DNA of 7,311 bases, from the NCBI GenBank assembly GCA_003510765.1, contig DOKV01000033.1, positions 1 to 7,311 on the forward strand, written 5' to 3'. Both the position numbers and the translations under genes were made by a program. Source of the stretch: Clostridiaceae bacterium. GTDB taxonomy: Bacteria > Bacillota > Clostridia > Clostridiales > Clostridiaceae. Of the stretch, positions 1 to 5,189 are shown piece after piece; the first letter of the stretch is position 1, and every line of letters begins with the position of its first letter. The notes under the pieces are model-generated. The model did no database searches. It had not been told where the DNA came from and saw only the letters and a list, made by a program, of their open reading frames with translations.

Positions 1-420
1 ATACTGTCCTTCTAAAACATCAAAGGAATCCACAGGGTCATGGACCAAGGAGGCCACTTCTTCATCGGTCAATACCACATACTTTTGAGCAATGGTCAAC
101 ACCGCTGCTTGCAAAAGATTGTTCGGCGTTAAAGGACGTAACCTCTCAAACTTCTCATCTAGTCCTCCTAGCTCTTCATGAAGGATGCCTTTGCGCAGCT
201 CATGAATCTCATAAAGGCGTTCTAGACTTTCCAGCTCCCCTTCATAACTGACTAAAGTGGTTTCATTCTCTAAGGTCTCTATTTCTAAGGATTCTATTTC
301 CATGTCTATTTCTTGTAGGGTACTTGGCTTTTCTTCACTGGCAAAAACATTCTTGGTCTGCACACTGGTGAGCAAGACAACTGTCATCGCTGCGGCAAAA
401 ACTTTACTCCATAGTTTCAT
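1..420 (-). CDS. Secreted Glu-rich protein of unknown function (3' end missing)
   Basis: The frame is open from an ATG at 420 to the left edge, giving 140 residues with no stop, so the C-terminus is missing. I do not recognise the family. Residues 1-28 look like a Sec signal peptide: Lys at 2 and 6, a hydrophobic core AAAMTVVLLTSV, and a signal-peptidase-I-type VFA site before SEE. The mature N-terminus is very acidic, with a repeated EIDM-EIES-LEIE-TLEN stretch (about residues 36-52) followed by Leu/Glu-rich segments that look helical or coiled coil (to about residue 92). A less charged part follows (about 99-140), with LLQAAVLTIAQKY. The start is well supported: a GGAGG (minus strand of 428-432) sits 7 nt upstream. 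The protein is probably exported to the cell surface or medium; its role is unknown. It lies downstream of the PAQR gene on the same strand but 177 bp away, with its own likely promoter, so it is probably a separate unit. Confidence 0.8.
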   Translation of the reverse strand, partial: MKLWSKVFAAAMTVVLLTSVQTKNVFASEEKPSTLQEIDMEIESLEIETLENETTLVSYEGELESLERLYEIHELRKGILHEELGGLDEKFERLRPLTPNNLLQAAVLTIAQKYVVLTDEEVASLVHDPVDSFDVLEGQY

Positions 421-454
421 TTCTTATCCTCCGACTGTTTTTTACACCGAAGCT

Positions 455-496
455 ATCATAAAATATTTTTGTAAAGAAAATATGAAGACCATTCAA
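455..496 (-). promoter_or_regulatory. Weak candidate promoter for the secreted-protein gene
   Basis: Reading leftward, TTGAAT (491-496) is followed after 17 nt by TACAAA (468-473), a 4-of-6 match to a sigma-A -10 box. A better -10 hexamer, TATGAT, lies at 455-460 but has no good -35 at 17 nt. The region is AT-rich and in the right place, 35-75 bp upstream of the start at 420. Which -10 is used cannot be decided by eye. Confidence 0.3.
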
Positions 497-516
497 TTTT
501 TCGCCACATAGAATTA

Positions 517-539
517 AAGACAGTCTTCACAACTGTCTT
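517..539. repeat. 8-bp perfect inverted repeat (operator or weak terminator)
   Basis: AAGACAGT (517-524) and ACTGTCTT (532-539) are exact inverted copies with a 7-nt spacer. Read leftward, the stem is followed by TTAATTCTA, a poor U-tract, so it could be a weak terminator for the PAQR gene that ends at 598. It also lies just upstream of the likely promoter of the secreted-protein gene, and a further TGAAGAC copy occurs at 482-488, which would fit an operator. A second small dyad, CGCTGA-AA-TCAGCG, is at 544-557. Function is not decidable from sequence. Confidence 0.45.
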
Positions 540-561
540 CATTCGCTGAAATCAGCGGGTT

Positions 562-579
562 TTGTCATTCATTTGTCAT
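562..579. promoter_or_regulatory. Pho-box-like tandem repeat TTGTCAT-N4-TTGTCAT
   Basis: Two exact TTGTCAT copies begin at 562 and 573, a period of 11 bp. Direct repeats of this sequence and period are the hallmark of PhoB/PhoP sites (E. coli Pho box CTGTCAT-A-A-A-x-CTGTCA). The repeat lies in the intergenic region about 142 bp upstream of the secreted-protein start and 19 bp past the PAQR stop. No rightward gene follows it, so if functional it would act on the leftward gene from a distance and in reversed orientation. Chance occurrence is possible. Confidence 0.25.
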
Positions 580-597
580 ATATTTTTTCCAGAAAAA

Positions 598-1245
598 TTA
601 AGCAAGGTAAAAGAATGTAAAGAAATAGTGCATCAAACTACCACCCAATATGAACAGATGGAAAATTTCATGAAATCCAAACAGCTTGGATACATTGGGC
701 TTTTTGATCATGTAGATGACGCCACCTATGCTATAGAGAATCCCTCCTAAAAGAAGTAGGTAAAACCCTCCTTGGGGAATGCTCCGATAGACGTCGCCAA
801 TGAAAAAGATCACCATCCAGCCCATCAATAAGTAGAAGCTGGTGTAAATGGCTCTTGGAATGCCTTGGATGAAGATCTTAGATAAGATGCCAAATAGTGC
901 AATGCCCCACACGACACTTAAGATGACCACTCTTTGGGTACCCGCTAATACCATCAAACACATGGGGGTATAACTGCCGGCAATGAGCACATAGATCATG
1001 CTGTGATCCAGTTTTTTCAGGCGTCCTATGACCTTGTCACTGCCCTGGTACCCATGATAAATACCACTGGCCAAATATAAGAGCACCAAACTTAAACCGA
1101 AAATCACCACACCCACGATGCTTTTCACCGAAGCTTCCGTTATCACTCTGTGTACCAGCATCACCAAGGTGCCCACAAAGAAAAATATCGCGCCGCCCAA
1201 ATGGGTCCAGGCATTTACAGGTTCTCTTAACCTACTCTTACTCAT
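598..1245 (-). CDS. trhA: Hemolysin III / PAQR-family integral membrane protein
   Basis: A 215-residue polytopic membrane protein, the usual size for bacterial hemolysin III (YqfA/YplQ/TrhA) relatives of the eukaryotic progestin/adipoQ receptors. Visible family motifs are EPVNAWTHLGG at residues 8-18, SGIYH at 60-64, LDHSMIYVLIAGSYTP at 79-94, and HEIFH at 192-196 followed by His206. Ser60/His64, Asp80 and His192/His196 match the conserved set that forms the buried zinc site in PAQR proteins. About seven hydrophobic helices are evident. Bacterial members are linked to membrane-lipid homeostasis; the hemolysin name comes from heterologous expression of a Bacillus cereus member and need not mean toxicity. 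An in-frame ATG at 1260 would add five residues, but it lies within the Shine-Dalgarno GGAGG (minus strand of 1254-1258), which is 8 nt from the ATG at 1245, so 1245 is the start. Family assignment is firm; physiological role is inferred. Confidence 0.93.
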   Translation of the reverse strand: MSKSRLREPVNAWTHLGGAIFFFVGTLVMLVHRVITEASVKSIVGVVIFGLSLVLLYLASGIYHGYQGSDKVIGRLKKLDHSMIYVLIAGSYTPMCLMVLAGTQRVVILSVVWGIALFGILSKIFIQGIPRAIYTSFYLLMGWMVIFFIGDVYRSIPQGGFYLLLLGGILYSIGGVIYMIKKPNVSKLFGFHEIFHLFILGGSLMHYFFTFFYLA

Positions 1246-1293
1246 TTCTTCTTCCTCCATGTAGTTTCATAAACTATGTCTTGTCTTATCTGT

Positions 1294-1321
1294 ATTATAC
1301 ACCCTGAGAGAAAAAATGCAA
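1294..1321 (-). promoter_or_regulatory. Sigma-A-type promoter of the PAQR gene
   Basis: Reading leftward, TTGCAT (1316-1321) and a consensus TATAAT (1294-1299) are separated by 16 nt. The -10 box is about 48 bp from the start at 1245. The -35 box is only 2 bp from that of the rightward promoter, so the two polymerases would compete or be co-regulated. Confidence 0.7.
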
Positions 1322-1323
1322 TA

Positions 1324-1352
1324 TTGAAATGTACAGAAGTATACCTTATGAT
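1324..1352 (+). promoter_or_regulatory. Sigma-A-type promoter of the DUF1836 regulator
   Basis: TTGAAA (1324-1329) and TATGAT (1347-1352) are separated by the ideal 17 nt, about 50 bp ahead of the start at 1404. The spacer contains a centred dyad (see 1331-1344). Confidence 0.7.
1331..1344. promoter_or_regulatory. Operator-like dyad inside the promoter spacer
   Basis: GTACA-GAAG-TATAC is an inverted repeat with one mismatch (GTACA against GTATA). Its centre (1337.5) nearly coincides with the centre of the 17-nt spacer (1338) of the rightward promoter. MerR-family regulators bind dyads in just this place, although classical MerR spacers are 19-20 nt. The neighbouring gene encodes a MerR-like protein, so autoregulation is a natural inference. 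Confidence 0.4.
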
Positions 1353-1403
1353 AAGAACAAGTAGTTTTTAAAATCACCTAATTCACTTAGAGGAGCGATG
1401 AAC

Positions 1404-1886
1404 ATGTCCCTAGCACCTTTCATGACCCTACCCAAAATCAGTGAGCTGCCAGATTTTGGTCTCTATATGGACCAAGTCATGACCCTCATGGAGAAAACCT
1501 ATCCCAAAAAACCTTTGACCAAAACCATGATCAACAATTATACCAAAGATCGCATTTTGTTTCCCTCAGAAAAAAAGAAATACACCCGGGAACACCTGAT
1601 GCTTCTGTCCCTCATTCAAGTATTGAAGCGCACCTTGAGTTTGCCCGAGATTAAAGTCCTCCTTTCGCCCATCAGTGCGGACCTCTCCAAAGGTGAAAAA
1701 GCCTCCCTGTATACCCTTTATGAGACCTTCTATACCCTGTTCCATGGTGCCCTTCTCCTGGCTGAAGAAACCAAAGGTTCCTTGGAAGCCCAAAGTCCCC
1801 AAAAAGAGGTCCGTATTCTACTTCATGCCCTTCTTTCCAGCTATTTTGCAGAAGAAACAGAAAAGCTCATCAATACCCTCGCTTAA
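1404..1886 (+). CDS. DUF1836-family MerR-like DNA-binding protein
   Basis: A 160-residue protein matching the DUF1836 family of Bacillota. The N-terminal part shows the family signature: LPKISELPDFGLYMDQV at 9-25, then LTKTMINNYTKD at 38-49, KKKYTREHL at 57-65 and a helix ending LSLPEIKVLL at 78-87. This reads as a MerR-type winged helix-turn-helix: helix-turn-helix with MINNY, a wing around the K/Y-rich turn, then following helices. The C-terminal 70 residues are helical and Leu/Glu-rich and may mediate dimerisation or sensing; no ligand site is recognisable. The likely role is a cytoplasmic transcription regulator of unknown target. The ATG at 1398 lies only 2 nt from the Shine-Dalgarno AGGAG (1391-1395), whereas the ATG at 1404 is 8 nt away, so 1404 is preferred. 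It is divergent from the PAQR gene and shares its control region. It is a single-gene unit with its own promoter and terminator. Confidence 0.88.
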   Translation: MSLAPFMTLPKISELPDFGLYMDQVMTLMEKTYPKKPLTKTMINNYTKDRILFPSEKKKYTREHLMLLSLIQVLKRTLSLPEIKVLLSPISADLSKGEKASLYTLYETFYTLFHGALLLAEETKGSLEAQSPQKEVRILLHALLSSYFAEETEKLINTLA

Positions 1887-1930
1887 AAAATTGTAAACAT
1901 TTCCATCTAGGAAGTGTTTACAATTTTTTC
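1885..1930 (+). terminator. Rho-independent terminator overlapping the regulator's stop codon
   Basis: Left arm 1885-1904 and right arm 1910-1929 pair over 20 bp with one T-G wobble and a 5-nt loop (ATCTA). The descending arm ends in six T residues, followed by C and TTTT. The stem begins within the TAA stop of the regulator gene (1884-1886). Because the A-run and T-run mirror each other, it could also stop leftward transcription. Confidence 0.88.
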
Positions 1931-1941
1931 TTTTGGGCTTC

Positions 1942-1970
1942 ATAAGGACTTCAGAGGGCTCTTCTATAAT
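1942..1970 (+). promoter_or_regulatory. Probable promoter of the VOC gene (consensus -10, poor -35)
   Basis: A perfect TATAAT at 1965-1970 lies 66 bp upstream of the VOC start. The hexamer 17 nt upstream (ATAAGG, 1942-1947) does not resemble a -35 box, so the promoter may be weak or activator-dependent. A short dyad AGAG-GG-CTCT lies just upstream of the -10 box. Confidence 0.45.
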
Positions 1971-1991
1971 AGGTCCATAGAGAGAAGAAGA

Positions 1992-2006
1992 GGGTGCTCT
2001 GCGCCC
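1992..2006 (+). other. Small GC-rich hairpin in the VOC mRNA leader
   Basis: GGGTGC-TCT-GCGCCC folds into a 6-bp stem (one T-G wobble) with a 3-nt loop, about 30 nt ahead of the VOC start and downstream of the putative promoter. There is no T-tract, so it is not a terminator. It might stabilise the leader RNA; no known riboswitch pattern is visible. Confidence 0.3.
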
Positions 2007-2036
2007 CACAAAGTAAAGAAGAAATGAAGTGATTGT

Positions 2037-2840
2037 ATGAATACCATCGCCCTGGGTGCTGTGCACCTAAACGTCAACAACATGGACCTCATGAAAGCCT
2101 ATTACGAACACTTAGGCTTAAGAGCCCACCGCCTTGGTGGTGTAGTGATCCTTTATGGGGGAGATTTTCCACTGTTGGTCCTCCATGAAACCTATAAAAC
2201 GAGAAAACACGAAGTGGGTCTCTACCACTTCGCCATCAAAGTGCCCAGCCGAGAAGACCTGGGGAACATCCTCTATCATCTGGCCAAGGAAAAAATTCCT
2301 GTCACAGGATTTTCGGACCATCATGTGTCTGAAGCCATCTATCTTCAGGATCCTGAGGGCAATGGTATTGAAATTTATCATGACAGGCCCAAAGAACTTT
2401 GGCTAAAAAGAGGCCAAATCCACATGAGTACAGAGCCCATGGATGTACAAGAGGTGCTAAAAAGCCGCACCACCGATGATTTTCTTGGGTTTCCACTGGG
2501 GACCCATATGGGGCACATCCACTTGCATGTCCTGGATTTAGAAGCTTCAGAAGCTTTTTATGAAAAGACCCTGGGCCTTGAAAAAGTCTTCACCTATCCC
2601 AATGCTGGGTTTTATTCCAGGGATGGCTATCACCATCATGTGGCCATGAATCTTTGGCTACCAGGGGATCCTAGCCAAAAGGAAGACCGTTATCCAGGCC
2701 TTCATGCCTTTTCCATTCATTTGGAAGAAGGGGTCTATGATGACCTTTTCCCAGATCATAGCACCCAAAAAGAACTCCGAGACCCTAGTAATCTATTGGT
2801 GAAAGTCCATCGAGGACTACGCCCCAAAGAACTACTTTAG
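2037..2840 (+). CDS. Two-module VOC (glyoxalase/extradiol dioxygenase) protein, CatE-like
   Basis: A 267-residue protein with two vicinal-oxygen-chelate modules, near in size to CatE-type catechol-2,3-dioxygenase relatives of Bacillota (about 280). Module 1 (about 4-118) has LGAVHLNV with His10, GLYHFAI with His64, and DPEGNGIEIYHDRP with Glu112, a possible His-His-Glu metal set. Module 2 (about 156-261) has GHIHLHVLDLEASEAFYEKT (159-178) and GYHHHVAMN (197-205), both strongly conserved in the CatE group, with His162 and one of His199-201 as likely ligands. The position where many VOC modules carry the third ligand, in DPSNLLVKV, appears to be Lys256. The enzyme is cytosolic and presumably binds Fe or Mn. 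The substrate is unknown, and no aromatic-degradation genes lie nearby, so a lactoylglutathione-lyase-like or thiol-detoxification role cannot be excluded. The ribosome site is weak (AAGTGAT). The gene stands alone between two terminators. Confidence 0.88.
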   Translation: MNTIALGAVHLNVNNMDLMKAYYEHLGLRAHRLGGVVILYGGDFPLLVLHETYKTRKHEVGLYHFAIKVPSREDLGNILYHLAKEKIPVTGFSDHHVSEAIYLQDPEGNGIEIYHDRPKELWLKRGQIHMSTEPMDVQEVLKSRTTDDFLGFPLGTHMGHIHLHVLDLEASEAFYEKTLGLEKVFTYPNAGFYSRDGYHHHVAMNLWLPGDPSQKEDRYPGLHAFSIHLEEGVYDDLFPDHSTQKELRDPSNLLVKVHRGLRPKELL

Positions 2841-2852
2841 CTTCCTCCTACT

Positions 2853-2883
2853 TGAAATATACTTTCTCTTTTTGTATATTTCA
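2853..2883. repeat. 10-bp perfect inverted repeat downstream of the VOC gene
   Basis: TGAAATATAC (2853-2862) and GTATATTTCA (2874-2883) are exact inverted copies around an 11-nt T/C-rich loop. The repeat lies 12 bp after the VOC stop and 8 bp before the main terminator. It may be a weak first termination or RNA-stability hairpin; no T-tract follows directly. Confidence 0.5.
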
Positions 2884-2891
2884 GTAATTTT

Positions 2892-2921
2892 AAACCCCGA
2901 AGGCCTAGGCCTTCGGGGTTT
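2892..2921. terminator. Bidirectional terminator, perfect 30-bp palindrome
   Basis: AAACCCCGAAGGCC-TA-GGCCTTCGGGGTTT is fully self-complementary, centred between 2906 and 2907. Rightward transcripts end in TTTT after the GC-rich stem, and leftward transcripts end in TTTAAAATT. It sits between the convergent VOC gene (stop 2840) and fbp (stop 2929) and would serve both. Confidence 0.92.
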
Positions 2922-2928
2922 TCCTCTA

Positions 2929-4947
2929 CTAAAATTGATCTTTGTTAATATATGCCGTTTCAATCATCTCTTTGATGTACCCTTTTCGATAAGCATTGAC
3001 CAGTTGAAGAAGATCCTCCACTTGGGATTTCAGCTCCCTACCTGTATCTGTATCTGCCACCCGTCTTCGACTGCTGACACTCTCCAGCACCGTCACCGTG
3101 GAGATGATGTCCTTTTCTTCCAAGATGGCTTTCTTTGTGGACTCAAAGGGTTCATGACTCACAAGATTCATCCCATGGGAATTGTAGATGAGGGTATACC
3201 CTGCAATGCCTGTTTCCTTTTGATAAGCCTTGGCAAAGCCGCCATCGATGACCAAGAGCTTCCCTCCTGCCTTAATGGGACTTTCCCCCTTGACCACTTT
3301 CACCGGTACATGACCATTGATGAGATGGGCATCTTGAAGATTTAGCCCAAAGTCTGCAAGGATCTTATCGATCCACTCCACCTTCTCTCGATCCACGTAA
3401 TAAGGATTCTTCTCTTCCACATGGGTTTCCTTCTCTTCAATGTAATATCTCTCAAAGGTGGCCATCTTTTTCTTCCCAAAGAGAGGAGAGGCTGGTCCGC
3501 ACCATAAATACCACATGGCATCTAGGCCTCGTTCTCGAAGGATGGGGTCGTTGTTGAAGTATCCTTGCCTAGCCAATCGATCCAGTTCATCCAACGCCTT
3601 TTTCCCTCGATAGGATTTTCCATGGAGGGTGATGGGCATGAAAGAGCCATCTTCTTCCATGGGAATGCACCCATGGAGAAGAAGATTTCCGTTGAAAACC
3701 TTGTACATGCTTCCCTTGGAATATAGGAGCTTCACATGCTCATTGAGCCTTGGGGAGTGCATGAAGCTTCTTTTCAAGCGCTCCACAATTTCCTTTTCTT
3801 CTTCTGTCAAAATGAAGGGATTTTCTTTGTCTATGGTGGGAAATTCCGTGGAATTTAACGGATATTCCACCTCTCCTATGAGGATGGTCCCCTTTTCATA
3901 GTCGATCATATCTAAAAGCATCCGATCGTTCATTTGATACTCTGGATGTCTATAGATAATTTCCGCTTCCAGCTTCATCTGAATGAGGAAGATGGCTTTA
4001 TGAATCTTTGCGGTGAGTTCCAATTCCTTCTGATTTTTCTCTGTGACCTCCACCCCTCTTGGCATGAACTTTTTCAGTTCGTCACTGCCATAGGTGTCCA
4101 TGGCAAAGGTGGCCAAGGGGAGAAGATTTATGCCATAGCGGTCTTCTAACAGCTCCAGATGGTTATAACGTGCCGTGATTCTAATCACATTGGCAATGAG
4201 TGCTTCGTTGCCAGCACAGGCTCCCATCCAGACCATGTCGTGGTTGCCCCATTGAATATCTAAAGCATGGTACTCCTTGAGCATATCCATGATGATGTCT
4301 GCCCCTGGTCCTCGATCATAGATGTCTCCAATGATGTGAAGCCGATCCACCGCAAAGCGCTGAATCAAATTGCAAATGGCCACAATAAAGGCTCTCGCAC
4401 GATCCAGATCAATGATGGTATCAATGATCTTATTATAGTAATCATACTTATTGATCCGCTCTTCATTCTCATTGAGGAGTTCATCTAAGATGTAGGCAAA
4501 CTCCCTGGGAAAGGCCTTTCTTACTTTGGACCTGGTATATTTTGAGGATACCCGTTTACACACTTCGATAAGGCGGAACAGGTGCACTTTATACCAGTCG
4601 TTGACTTCACGTTCATTGATGTCCAGCATATCCAGCTTTTCCCTGGGATAATAGATCAGCGTGGCCAAGGCCCGCTTTTCTGATTCTCGTAAGGTATTGC
4701 CATAGATGTCGTTGATTTTATTGCGAATAACCCCCGATGCATTTTTCAGCACATGACGAAAAGATTCATACTCTCCATGAATGTCTGATAAATAATGCTC
4801 TGTTCCCTTGGGCAAATCCAAGATTGCCTGCAGGTTGATGATCTCCGTGGTGGCTGCATCAATGGTTGGATACTGCTTAGACAGTAACATCAAATAATCC
4901 AGATCTCGCACCACTTCAACCTCTTTTCCCGTCAGTTCATTTGTCAT
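2929..4947 (-). CDS. fbp: Fructose-1,6-bisphosphatase, class III (Bacillota type)
   Basis: Hydrolyses fructose 1,6-bisphosphate to fructose 6-phosphate, the committed step of gluconeogenesis, in the cytoplasm. The 672-residue length matches the Bacillus subtilis class III enzyme (about 671), so the gene looks intact. It carries calcineurin-type metallophosphatase motifs in order: SDIHGEYESF (54-63), GDIYDRGP (207-214), WGNHD (233-237), HGCIP (425-429) and NGHVPVK (544-550). The Asp/His/Asn residues in these are the expected two-metal ligands. A long helical insertion lies between the second and fourth motifs, as is normal for the family. B. subtilis Fbp is known to be activated by phosphoenolpyruvate and inhibited by AMP; the same is likely here but not visible. 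The start at 4947 is supported by a seven-G run (minus strand of 4955-4961) 7 nt upstream, a departure from the GGAGG used elsewhere in the window. The gene is monocistronic and converges on the VOC gene. Confidence 0.97.
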   Translation of the reverse strand: MTNELTGKEVEVVRDLDYLMLLSKQYPTIDAATTEIINLQAILDLPKGTEHYLSDIHGEYESFRHVLKNASGVIRNKINDIYGNTLRESEKRALATLIYYPREKLDMLDINEREVNDWYKVHLFRLIEVCKRVSSKYTRSKVRKAFPREFAYILDELLNENEERINKYDYYNKIIDTIIDLDRARAFIVAICNLIQRFAVDRLHIIGDIYDRGPGADIIMDMLKEYHALDIQWGNHDMVWMGACAGNEALIANVIRITARYNHLELLEDRYGINLLPLATFAMDTYGSDELKKFMPRGVEVTEKNQKELELTAKIHKAIFLIQMKLEAEIIYRHPEYQMNDRMLLDMIDYEKGTILIGEVEYPLNSTEFPTIDKENPFILTEEEKEIVERLKRSFMHSPRLNEHVKLLYSKGSMYKVFNGNLLLHGCIPMEEDGSFMPITLHGKSYRGKKALDELDRLARQGYFNNDPILRERGLDAMWYLWCGPASPLFGKKKMATFERYYIEEKETHVEEKNPYYVDREKVEWIDKILADFGLNLQDAHLINGHVPVKVVKGESPIKAGGKLLVIDGGFAKAYQKETGIAGYTLIYNSHGMNLVSHEPFESTKKAILEEKDIISTVTVLESVSSRRRVADTDTGRELKSQVEDLLQLVNAYRKGYIKEMIETAYINKDQF

Positions 4948-4991
4948 CGTAACGCCCCCCCATAACGAATACTAATCTCATTCTTCTTTCT

Positions 4992-5002
4992 AGTATACTA
5001 TA
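4992..5002 (-). promoter_or_regulatory. Possible -10 region for fbp
   Basis: Overlapping TATAGT (4997-5002) and TATACT (4992-4997) hexamers on the leftward strand, about 45-55 bp ahead of the fbp start. No convincing -35 box lies 16-18 nt upstream of either, so the exact promoter is uncertain. Confidence 0.35.
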
Positions 5003-5101
5003 GAAACCCTTTTCATCCCATGTACTTTTTATGTTTCTTCACAGCTTTAACAAAAATATCCCAAGAATTCCTTTCCCTTTATGATCTCTATGGTTTTTGT
5101 A

Positions 5102-5130
5102 TTGATGAACGCTGCTCTCTATGAGATAAT
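5102..5130 (+). promoter_or_regulatory. Promoter of the GHKL ATPase operon
   Basis: TTGATG (5102-5107) and GATAAT (5125-5130) are separated by 17 nt and lie 60 bp upstream of the start at 5190. The following leader is very AT-rich, with a small imperfect dyad ATAAT-ATTAAG-ATTAT (5143-5158) that could bind a regulator. A second -10-like CATAAT at 5142-5147 lacks a -35 partner. Confidence 0.55.
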
Positions 5131-5189
5131 ATGTTCTATAGCATAATATTAAGATTATTCTCTAAACTCTATACAAAAGGTGGGACACT

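Noticed and set aside
257..511. An 84-codon plus-strand frame over the secreted-protein start
   Set aside because: It is antisense to the signal-peptide gene and spans its promoter. The Ser-rich start mirrors the Glu-rich repeat on the other strand.
544..557. CGCTGA-AA-TCAGCG followed by GGGTTTT as a rightward terminator
   Set aside because: No rightward gene precedes it, the stem is short with a 2-4 nt loop, and the T-run is only four long. It is mentioned only as a dyad.
598..1245. True hemolysin or toxin function
   Set aside because: The name is historical. The motifs are those of the widespread PAQR membrane-homeostasis family, and nothing nearby suggests a toxin locus.
1566..1802. A 78-codon open frame opposite the DUF1836 gene
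   Set aside because: It is antisense to a well-supported gene, has no promoter or ribosome site, and has an odd Gly/Phe/Gln-rich composition typical of a shadow frame.
2872..3345. A 157-codon open frame on the plus strand
   Set aside because: It lies opposite the fbp 3' end and its terminator, starts inside the hairpin region, lacks a ribosome site and encodes no recognisable domain. It is a shadow of fbp codon structure.
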